Shown one piece after another: positions 22,067-34,000 of a stretch of 64,000 nucleotides of DNA. The notes below the pieces were generated by a model that saw only the letters and a program-made list of their open reading frames with translations, was not told where the DNA came from and did not search any database. The translations under genes and the position numbers were made by a program. The stretch's first letter is position 1, and every line of letters starts with the position of its first letter. The stretch is from Euclidia mi. Its lineage: Eukaryota > Arthropoda > Insecta > Lepidoptera > Erebidae. The stretch spans positions 121,528,331-121,592,330 of the forward strand of contig OX123183.2 in NCBI GenBank assembly GCA_944739405.2, written 5' to 3'.

Positions 22067-25000
22067 CTGTGAAATAAAAGTGAACCTCTAGTAGATGATT
22101 CTGGTTTGACCAAACATTATTTTTATTATACTTGTACAGAAATAGTTGCGACACTATTTACCAAAGTTAAGAGTTTCACATAATACATATGTGTCATTAC
22201 TAAATATGGTTTTAAACTTAATCTTTTACACAACATTTTGTGAAAGGTACAATACTTTAGTATATATATATATATCGATGGGTACGATGTACTTATTCAG
22301 TGCAAAACCGTAAAGTATTTTAGACGAGTACTCGTCGTCCCGGTAAGGCCAAAGACGTTCAACTTTAAACTCGAGGTCAGCTTTTTAGTCTTACTAGATT
22401 TTACTGAATGCTATTCTGCACAGGCCAATTCAAAAACTATATGGACCTTGCCAACAAATCTAAGCAAGTCATAGCAACTTAATTCTAGGTAGGTACTTAC
22501 TCTTTTATGTAAGGCGATAGACACGTTAGACCCGCTGCTTGTATCCAAGGGTTCAGCCAATAGCCTCTCAAGCCTCCCTATCTCCTTGTCCAGGGCCGCC
22601 ACCTCTCTCCTGTACACCTTGTTCTGGATCTCTATCCTAAAGTGCAGCTCCTGAGTCTCGTCCGTGACGAATCTTCTCGTCTTACACTCAAGACGCAGGC
22701 CTAGGCTTTGTATTACTGGGTCGTCTTCGGCTGAAAAATAAAGCTTGGTCATTATTTCGTTATAATAGCAATTTTAAATGCATGTAATCTTTCGCGTTAT
22801 CTTTTCAAAAACATATACCTATTCAATAACCAGTATGTACCGAACTGATGCTGGGTGTGTATATGACTTTTAATGACGATGTCTGACATAAACCGATCGC
22901 AACGTGAGTACACTATGGCCTAACTGACAGACCTGCAATTCACTCCCTTACACGCCTACACAGAATCACACATTCTTTAAAAAAACTGCAAAAAACCCTT
23001 CTTACACTGAGGATAGGCCCGATTTATGGTTAGATACCTCATTCGATAATTCATGACCAGAGCTGATAAATAAGGTGGTAGTTTAACACTTACCTTTAGT
23101 CCTAATAGCCACAATCTTAGGCAGGAACAGCAAACACAGCGTGGATGTAGTAGTGATCAGAATGAGACTGGTTATCGAAATATACGCCAGGGTGGCTCTT
23201 TCTGATATAATCGTCCCGATAACCACCACACTGGCACTCGTAATCACTACTGAATACACACTGATGCCGATGTATTTGGAGTCGTTTAGCGCAGAAATCT
23301 TCACGTTTCTCGTCTCCCAAGCCATGTAGACCCCTACGATGAGGAGAAGGCCTTTGTATGCGTATAGGGCGCAGAGCCAGCCCGTCGTGTTTTGGGACTT
23401 GCAGACTTCTATCTGAAAGAGATATTATGATTGGTTGTGGAAAGCAGCACAGAAGATTAAAGAGACAAATATGGACCAGGGGTTTTATAACTTTTATATT
23501 AGGCGTTAGTAGATACTTACATTTATTAGATTCAAATAAAATTCTGAATATTTTTTTATTGTATTGTGAGTTTGTGACAACAGGCTCACATCACGTCTTA
23601 TATTAAATTTCCGATTCGGGTACTAAAGTACTGATGTAAAATGAATGGAAAGCGCGCTATCTGCCGCCGTTAGTCGATATATTGCTGTACTCGAGAATTT
23701 TGTATGCTTTACAGAGATGTGATGTAAACCCATGTGTGCGAATGACCTATTTGCCTGCGAGGATTAATTAGCAACAGATGGCCATAAATAGCCTCACGTT
23801 TCGTTGTAATGAGTAAAAGTAACGTAAGATTAAATCGAACTTGTGAAGTGAATGATGTTGTAACAATCCCAGTGTTAGCTAGCTATTACTTAATTCAAAT
23901 ACGTGATGTTTATGGTACAGCACTTCCTAAATTGGGTTGCCGATCCCTCGAACTTCACCAAATAAATATTTGTATGTAGACACCATTAACGGCTATCCCT
24001 GCTTTGAGAGTACTCTTCAAGTTATTTACGTATAAAACCCTTTTAACACATTTGCTTACGTCTGTGTCTTATCTTTATCATGGGAACTGTTCTATAGGAA
24101 GGTGAAAATAGTCTTATGTAAACTTATAGCTCCTGTAAATGCGATTGTGACTTGTTTATAGATCGGAAAAAGCTTTCGTCATAGAATTTGTTGATGTACA
24201 GAGACATTTCATAGCCACTCGTATAATATTGTTTTGTTGTGATCCCCGACCTTAACACCATTGAGCACGTCTGGGACCTCCTACAAAGACGAGTACGAGC
24301 TGTCCAACCACTTCCACAAAACGTTAGGGAGCTCAAACATGTGATCTCGGCTGAGTGGGAACACTTTCTATAGGACACCGTCAAAAGCCTGGTGGAAAGT
24401 ATGCAAAGACGATAACATGCCCTAATCATTGCAAGGGGAGGTCATACTCGTTATTAATTTTTATTTTTTTACAACTTTTTTTTATTAAAATACCATAAAA
24501 TACACGTAGTGTTAATTGCATTATACCCATAAAAATGTCCATTTTAACACGGCTCTCTGTTTAAATTGACTAAAATTCCGATTCCAGGATTTAAAGTGTT
24601 AAAATATATATTCACATTGATATTAAAAAAAAATCTAGTCATTTATGCTAATGACATACTAAAAATATTAATATTATCAATAGAAAAGCCAATGGCTGTA
24701 AGGTGCCCGTTTTTTTGCAAAGGAGTGTATATTACATTTTACTCTGCAACCAGACTCCAGTAATCAACCTACCCATACCCTATTGTCTGCGTTAAACCTA
24801 ATACCTAAGTTTATGCATCTAATTTGTCGCAAGAACTATTTCCGCAACGGGAGGCAGTATGACTATCACGAACCAATTTAGTATGATTCTTTCGGCTGGG
24901 TCCTTTGTTACATGATACTTTCGATGTGGTACCACTATTTATTCTGTCAAATGGGGCACTTTGCAAGGACACTTGAGAAGAATGCACAAAGAAAAATATT

Positions 25001-28000
25001 CAAAATCTAGTTAATTCTGGCAAATGGGGCACTTTCCAGACACACTTGAGAGGAATGCTTAATGATAAAGGAATGCTTAATGATTATATTTGAAAATGCC
25101 TTATGGCATTATGTCCACCTTTGTACACCATGTTTGTGCATAATGAAATAAATAAATAAATAAATCGCCCGGCGTCCTGCTAGCAGGACTTTAAGTATTT
25201 CCGGACGCAACATTTTTCGCTCACAGTACTCTAAAAAAATAATTAATTGTTGGAATTTATATGGAAAATAGAGCAATTCTTTCTCTTTCGCGTGGTACTA
25301 GACTAAATTCGTCAACGCAGCTGGCCTTCAATCGACAAGGCGATCAACGGTCACCGGGCGATCTATGGTTAAAGAAATAATATCCCAAATCAAACCTGAG
25401 GCTGATAAATGACTCCTCGGTCAGTAGCGCTGATCTCCGTGGTGAGGTTCTTGAGGTGTCGCTCCATGGGGTCCAGCATCGCCCACAGAGTGACGATCAT
25501 CCCGTCGATCACCAGTAGCGCGCACACCAGCGAGATGAGAGGCGTGTCTTGTAGCAGCTTGGTTTTGCAGACGCCACTGCGGTTACTGGATAGATAATTT
25601 TATAGATAACCTCGTATCAGAAAATATAACACGTAAGTACTAGCCTATGGTATCTTCTTGGGTTTACGCGAATCTTACACATTGAAATTAAACTACAGTT
25701 TACGGATTTTATCGCGATGTATTGGTTTCACTAAGTTATTACATTTGAAACGAATTATCTAGAAACTACATTTTTAATTTAAACCTATGGTATCTTCTTG
25801 GGTTTACGCGAATCTTACACATTCAAATTAATCTACAGTTTACGGATTTTATCGCGATGTATTGGTTTCACTAAGTTATTACATTTGAAACGAATTATCT
25901 AGAAACTACATTTTTAATTTAATACTAGCCGATGTTTCGAATTCTTTACAAGATTCATGTTCACGGCAGACTGAGGTGATATTTGTCTTTTTCTTGAATG
26001 TATAAGTTATCTCAAAGTACCCGAACATTTTTCAACTACTGGTGTTACTATTTACGCAGACTGAGCTCACAGTGTCCTTGGGTCTTCTGGTGACTTTGTC
26101 CTTCTTGGGTTTCATTAGCCTTATGACTGGGTCCCAAGCTGGAGGAACATTCCAACCATCTTCCCTATTGAAATAAGGGTGCTTTTTAATTTCAATAGCC
26201 TCTCGTATCATCCTTGGAAGAAAACGGTGTTCTTTTGCGAGTATCTGTGATTCATCAAATCGCAGGTAGTGGTTGGGTCCTTGTTCCACATGTTCACACA
26301 CAGCAGACTTTAGTAATAAATTAAAAATGTAGTTTCTAGATCATTCGTTACAAATGTAATAACTTAGTGAAACCAATACATCGCGATAAAATCCGTAAAC
26401 TGTAGTTTAATTTCAATACTAACCTATGGTTCGTAAACATAACATGCAAAAATTTTCTCAATTTATAATTTACGTGTTAGATGCTACGTAAATAAGTACA
26501 TGCCTATTTCTTTTAAAAGCTTAGACCATCTAGTTATATACCCACATAACTAGGTGGTCAAAGGTTAATTTGGAACCTGGAGTCCAGAGAACCTAACGCT
26601 CACACATAGAAATTTGCCATAAAACATCTAAGTATACGATGTTTTATGGCATGGCTAAAACAACTGCCATTATTATTTTTGGATAGGTGCATCATGTGAA
26701 AAAATGTGCAATTTGAACATACGATGTTGTTTCATTCATATAGGTATCTAATAATATAATCTGTGAATATTGTAGTGAAGAAGAGTAGTAAAATATTAAT
26801 TTACCTTACAAATATCCTGTGAACGCGGTACGTCTTCGCGAACATGGATCCGAACGCTAGTGAGAAACCAGCTGACAAGATGTAGACTCTGCCCTGCAAA
26901 CAAATTGCTTTCAGTTTTTAATTTTTTTATCGATCTGTACATAACTATTGGTACAGGATCAGGATCTGACAGTAGGTATAAGGTGTGATCATAGCTAAGT
27001 AGCAGTTTTTGTCAATAAAAAGACAATTATTCCTTATCTTTGAGCGGGAGCCCTTCATTCCCCTCATAGATGCGTCCGTGAATCAGCTTAAGTAATATAA
27101 TAAAATTAATATAATTTATTCTCACAGTGCACATTGCCGAGAAGGGCACGTATGAGGGCAGCGTTGCGTTGTCCACGCCCAGCAGTGCGACTGCGGTGTA
27201 CACCAGCACGCAGCCGATCAGAGTCATGTTGTTCAGACGAGGAGATGATAGCTTGATTGATCTGCGAATAGACAAGAGAAAACTTAGTTGATTTTATTAA
27301 GATTAAAGATAAAATCAACATCAGCTTCATCAAAATGTCTTACATTGTGCTTTTACATAAAAGTGACCAAAGTTTTTCAATTCCTGAAAAATGGTTTTCA
27401 GTTTTTATTAGACAGTCGCAAAGTTGTGATCTATTATTACAAGTTTGAAAATGCAAGAACTGTCAACATATTTTATCTGTATATATAAAATTCCTGCGTT
27501 ACTGACTGACTGACAGACACGCTACAGCCGAAACTATTAGGCGCAAGAAGCTGAGACTTGGCATGTATATTCCTTGGGGACCATAAGGGTGCAAGAAGAA
27601 GGGATTTCCCAAGTTCCACGCAGAAACGGTTAAAAACAAAAAAAATGTGCGGGCGTAGCTGCGAGCATCCCTTAGTATTTCATATACCTTCAGAAATACA
27701 TGGCATGTAAATTGTAGCAGTTTCTTACCTTCGTTTACTATAATGTAGGTTAAACACCAGGAACGCCAACGCCAGCGCGACGCCCAACGCCGCCAGCGCC
27801 GCGACCGCCATCCTCGCGGGTGCCCACACAGAGTCCACCCTGAGGACCAGCACTCTCCGCGCGGCCGGTATACCTCCAGCCCACTGCGGTCGCGCACAGT
27901 CCGCGCACGACATCTCCCTGCCGTGCGTGTATAGGGCTACGGTTTTTGGTCTGCCTCCTAGAAAGGAAGGAGCATTATGTAATATATGTAAGTAAGTTTG

Positions 28001-31000
28001 ATTTGCCTTTATTCCACCCACGTGATATGAAAATAAATATCAAAGAACTTGGAACAAAGAAATTATTTTTTATAAGAAACCTATCTTCTGTAAGTTGGTA
28101 TATTTGGCAACAAGGGATATTTCATAAGAAATTACTATAAATACGAGTGGTAGATCTGCAGTAGTTACAACATCAAATCACCGGCAACTTGACGTAAAAA
28201 TGGTGGATGCTAAGCTGTCGAAATTAGTTCATCAAGGGCTCTATCAGACAGAGAGCGATCACGCGGTCAAGCGTTCAAGCGGTCAGTTTTGCGTTCTGTG
28301 TGTTATATTACGTTACATACACCGCGTGACCGCTCTCTGTCTGATAGGACCCTATGTAACGATAACACAAAGAACGCAAAACTGACCGCTTGAACACTTG
28401 ACCGCGTGATCGCTCTCTGTCTGATAGGACCCTAAGAGTTTTTTTTATTACACTGTGTAATGCCGGCTCTAGGGGATATTAAAGTATGTGGTGTTCTTCT
28501 GTATCACTAAATACCACCCCGACAGCCGACCAAAGACGCCCACGGGTAGGAAACAGGGTACAGGAGCCTTGCAGTCTTCCTCTCTTTGCACCATGTCCAA
28601 CCCGACTGAATCCCAGAGAAGGCTACAAGCCTTCTCAAGACCTTACTGGCTCTATATCTTACGTCAGTGTAGGAGCTAACAAGTGAAACTATGCCGTCTC
28701 CTTGATTACCTACTTTCCTCTTATAATTTTCATTTTCATTAATTCTTTACTTAAAAACTACTCATCACGTTTGTGGTTTCGAATGAGTAGAGACCAGTTC
28801 TTAATCGGCTAGAATAATTTTACGAAGTTGCGACGAATTATGGCGTTGTATCTTCTTTGCTGACTTCCATAGGCTATGATCAATTGATCACGTACATACA
28901 ATGTACAGTTACAATCTCATAAATGTGTAAATTGAAACTTGAATTCCTGCAAAATAAATACTATAATTTCTTTTCACAATGCCTATTGGTGCCATTTTCA
29001 ATGGGTACCCATAAAATAACATAGAGCTCTATTTTTACAGTCGTTTACGTCAGCTGTCGAGTGTTCAAATAAAACTCAATGGTGCCAATAAGTGCTGACG
29101 TTCGTATTGTCAATATTTATTCCAGACGTGATTACTGTTAGTCTAGGGCTTTTAGATTTTTGCTCGCAAAGAAACACGTATTTTTTCAAAGTAAATATTA
29201 TTTTTCAGCCTTAATATTGATACCAATAAAGAGTTAATCTACCAGTCTACTATCTCTAGCTTAGGCTTTACTTTGAGAGCAATTAATCAATTAATGTTGA
29301 ATTCCTATTAGGGCATTATCTACGAATACCCGACATTACGCAAACATGCACAGTGTGTAATAGGCGGCAATCGAGCAGACAGCTCGCCTGACGGTAAGCT
29401 ATAAGCACCGCTTATGAATACCCGCAACACCAGAGGACTCACAAGTGCGTTGCCGGCCTTTGGGTTAGGGAAAGGGATGGGACTTTTCCCATCCATATTC
29501 CCTCTCCCTCATCCCACTCCTCCGAGTGGGTTGAGGGAGAGGGAATAGCGGATGGGGTCTCCGGCACTCCCACTCACCGAACGAAACGCAACAGTTTATG
29601 TTAGAGGGTAGTGCTTCCCCGGTCGATCCGGCCCATATCTGCTGAAATCAGCAAGCACTTTATACTTTATTCTCCTATCGAGATAATTAAAACTAGAGTT
29701 AAGTACCTACACATATATATTTTTAAGATAAAGTTAGGTATGGGGTTACCTTGAATTTGGTAGAACGCTGAGGTGCCTATCCTGTCGGCTCCGTTGAAAG
29801 ACACAGGTCCCTGTAAAAAGAATGAGCGTCATTCTTTTTATAATTTGCTCCGGACCTGTTTCAAAATATTTGGTGGTTCTAAATAGAAATAAGGCTAAAT
29901 CAAATATTCACCGAAACTCCAACAAAGCTGAGGTTCGCGAGCTGATCAAGGAACTCCTTCGCCATGTCCTGTCTGTCATAGTCAAAATGGCTGAGTCCGA
30001 GTCTAGTGACGTTGGTTCCATTGTATCGCCTGTTGCCTGACATCCTCCAGAGCTGCTCCGCCTTGCTGAGGGCGAGGGCCATGGCCCATACGGCGTCGTA
30101 AGTCTGAGGCGCGTATGGAGATACTGGCACGCCTGACGCTTCCATCTCTCGGTAGAACATTTCGTTTGTCTGAAAGAGAGTAGATATTTTCTCGTTCCCT
30201 GTTTCAATAGGGGTGCAAAACTAAACATTTCCAGGTAGATTAGGAATTATAATTTTGAAATAATTACGCGATTGAGATATGTTACACACATATTAATTAA
30301 TAAGTGTTATTTGGCTTTTTAGTAGGTACTTTTTAGAAGCCATTGACAATATTTAGTCTTGTAAAATTAATGGTAAACGGCTATGGCTATTTTATAAATA
30401 TTGCAAATATGTCCTTCCGTCTCACTTATCCTTCCGTCTTCTTCTTCTTCATCTTAAAAAAGACTAATCTCACATTAGGAATTAACCCTGTGGGGAGAAT
30501 TTCACAACCATTCACCCAACGGACACGAGGAATACACACAAACGCAACAAGAAATTGTGGATCTCTCAGTGTTGTCTCGTGTGGTGATCGAACCCACCAC
30601 ACTCGGCGCAGTGCTAAGCAATGAGGCGACATTTTAAACCACAATATCATCGGTGTAAATACATATTATTGGAACAATGTCTTTTTCACCTCTTCTTATC
30701 ATGGTGAAAAGACAATAAATCCTGTGAAACATAATTTAAGTTGCAATGTTTTATTTATTAGCTAATATATCGCTAGAAAATAAATCTGGACAACTAATAT
30801 TTGAAGTTCTCTCAGAGCAAACAACTTGATGCAATATTCATTTCTCATTTCCGAAAAAGATGTGCTATAAAGAATATAAGTCAGGACTGTTGCAGGTCTC
30901 TTGCAATTTGTGGAAAATATTGTTTCTAGTAAAATGTTTACGTGCGACGAATACTAACGTCCATGATGTTTTCAGTGAAGAATGGTTGAAGATCTTTTAT

Positions 31001-34000
31001 GTACAATCACTAGAAAAGTTATTTTAAAAATGGTGGATTCAAAATGTTTCCCAGTAGAATCGTTTAAAAACTTCGGTCGCTTGTTGAAAGTCTTGTAGTG
31101 TGTCACAGGCATTAGGAACTGATCGGCATGAAATCTTCACATTTAAAGTTACACGCTAAATTACGTCTGAGATCACGCAATTTCCTTTGTATGGACAGAT
31201 TCATATATGTATTTATCTAGACAATATTTTGATTGTAGGTTAGAGCTCGTTCCTTGAAGTGTGATATGAAATACTATGTATTACCAATGTATGAAAACAT
31301 TCTTATTACTATCTGGTACTGGTACAATTGTCAACATGCAGGCACTAGTTATAAATACGTAATTGGACGTAGAACTTTAATCTGCCAGCAGAATGGCTAT
31401 ACAATATCAGAGAAAAAAAATATAAATCATTTAAAACCTCAGTCCACTATTTCCTCATAAACACTTTACCATATAATTTCCAACATTTCTGCTGCACTTT
31501 CGCTTCTTATAATTTTTTTCAATATTTACAAGATGTACACTTGACGAAACAATACTGCATCATCATCATCAGCCTGCCGTAGTCCTGCTGGATATAGGCT
31601 TCTCCAATGGCACGCCACCGAGCCCGATTTTCAGCTTCTCTTGTCCAGCTGCGAATACTAACCAGTCCGGAATAAGAAGCGCTATCCCCCACGATGCCTC
31701 TGTGCGCCGTGACGGTGACGAGGCCCTCCAGCGCCCGCGCCAGTTGCGCCCGCGCGCACGGGGCCGCGGTGCGGATGCGCGGCGGCATGCCTGAGACAAG
31801 CCACGCGTACTCTGCACCGAACATGCCTAGCCGGAACGCCTGTGGGTACATAGATGGAATGGAGGGTTTTGTGTACAGATTTATTGTAATTTTTTTTTGT
31901 GTTCATATTGTCTTGTTTTTTCATGTCTTTCGTCTGGTAGAAATAAACGCTTTTTTCTTTCTTTCTTTTCTTTCTTTCTTTTATGTACAGACATACCTAG
32001 TATCTAAACACATATGCCGAACTAATGCGACCGAACTTCGGCATGATTATGCCTGCAATACTATTTGAATTGAATTTTTTGAATTACTGACGACACTCAA
32101 TACCGAAATTACGTTGCGTTATATAACGTAACTTCGGTCGGGCGTAACCGTGTGAGTTTGGCGGCAACTTTTCTAGTGGTAGAGCACACATTGTACGCGA
32201 CAGAAGTTCGGTTCGATTGCCGACGAAGATACTAGTAGTATAATGTGTGTGGCGCCAATGGCTAATAAGAAATTACTTTACGAATTTTAGACGTAAGAAT
32301 ACTGAGAATTGTCTCATCGAATAATAAACTATAGGTCTATTAACGAATTTATTATGGTAGTATATTACAGAAAATAAAGGAAAAAGACTTAACCTACTTA
32401 TAGTGATAATCTTTAAGTAAACAAAAAAAATTAAAACATTGCCAATGCCAGTGGATAAGTGACGAATTAATTAAATGTCCATGTGTGTCGACAGCGAAAT
32501 ATCGCTACGATAAATAAAGGTTTAAAATGTTAATGAATAGGTCACTGACCTCACAGAAGATCTTCGGTATCATCTCTTGTGAGAAGCTGCCGATGATGAT
32601 TCGGGTGTCCAGTTCCTGAAACAATATAATCCTATTAGTTAAGCTTTGTTAAACCACCACATAAAACTCTACTCACTAAAACCACCACGGTGTTTTTGTG
32701 TGTGATCTCCACTCGACCTAATGAGGGGTTTACACGGGACGATTTTCACCGTGCGGCTAGTCGCTTCACAAATTGCCTTACCAAGCCGCATCGCTAGCCC
32801 ATTTACACAGGTTACTAAAATCGCATGAGGCTCGGTCATTTCGGTCGAACATTTTTAATTTTATTCCCGGAATTGAAATAGTTAGTAGGATCACGAAACA
32901 CTCCTTCACGCGGCGGGCGATCGCCTGCAACTGATCTTTTATACGGTAGACTTTAGTCACCAGTCGCATGCGGCTGATCGCCGCGCGGCCAAATTCGGAT
33001 GCTACCCAACTTTGGGGCTTGCGGCTTTAGGCAGTTGCGATCTAGCCAAATTGCCATTTAAACGGTCGATTCGAATTTTTGATCGAATCATGCGGCCTTC
33101 GTTACCCGTGTAAACCCCCTATAATACAGTTCGCATAGTATACGCCATTACGTTAAAAATAGAGCCTTGTTTATATTCAGTATGAATGTGCAGGCTCGAC
33201 CGGTGAAGTACTATCCTCTCACAAACTAAAGAAGAAGCAGTATCTGTACTGTTGCGCATAGATTATACAGATATACTAGTACTGTTGCGTTTCGTTCGGT
33301 GATTGAGAGTGCTGGAGGCCTCATCTCCGTTTGCTTCTTCCCCATCCCACTCCACCTTCTATTCCTTTTCGCCTAAGGCTGGCAACACCCTTGTGTCTCC
33401 TCCGTTGCAGTGATATTGGGCGGAAGGAATCGCTTAGGTACCATCAGAAGATCCGCTTGCTCGTTTGCCACGTAATTTTCGAGATTTCGTGTTTAAGGAC
33501 GCGTTTACAAAATTAGTAGGTACAAAATCGCGTCACTACAGCGACACGGCGGCAACAGTACGTACTACGTACGGTAACTTGCGGAAATGTAGTTCAACTA
33601 AATAACTTTGAGACTTAGAATTTTTTGTGATATGTATCTATGTGTTATAGGCCTGGCTGTGCGAATTACGTACAAATAAGTTTCTTATTATTATATACCT
33701 AAATGGACATTATTACTTTATTTTTTCCATTATGTTGATTCAGGATATATTTCGGTATTTAGATATTATTTTGTTCATTGCGTTGAAATCTGGTAAGATT
33801 ATGTGGACTGATGGTATACCATCCCATTCAAGTGTTGCAACTGGAACTCATAAAAGAGTAGACCTAGTTATGCCAGGTTGGGGCTCATTTTATTTGTTTT
33901 AGTGAGACCCTACCACTGGTACTAGTGAAGTAACCTTCCAAGGTTATTCGATGAGTCTTACTGGTACTCTTATGTGAGTAGAGCTAGGCATGCCGAGTTT

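Larger units (their letters stand above)
25644..26421 (-). mobile_element. 5'-truncated Penelope-like element with inverted terminal repeat
   Basis: The minus-strand order is: inverted terminal repeat (26421-26305), the last 89 codons of the polyprotein, about 110 bases of 3' untranslated sequence, and two tandem terminal repeats. A frequent Penelope structure is a 5' truncation with one terminal repeat joined in inverse orientation. TACTAGCCTATGG (25638-25650) and TACTAACCTATGG at about 26408-26420 flank it and may be the target duplication, although CCTATGG also recurs at the tandem junction. Confidence 0.8.

Noticed and set aside
25644..25920. Hammerhead ribozyme in the Penelope terminal repeat
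   Set aside because: The core CTGANGA and GAAA elements are not visible on either strand.
27499..27897. 132-codon minus-strand frame
   Set aside because: Out-of-frame shadow of the GC-rich TM1 exon running into repeat sequence.
31694..32068. 124-codon plus-strand frame
   Set aside because: Antisense to the 31663-31839 receptor exon and continuing into a TTTC microsatellite.
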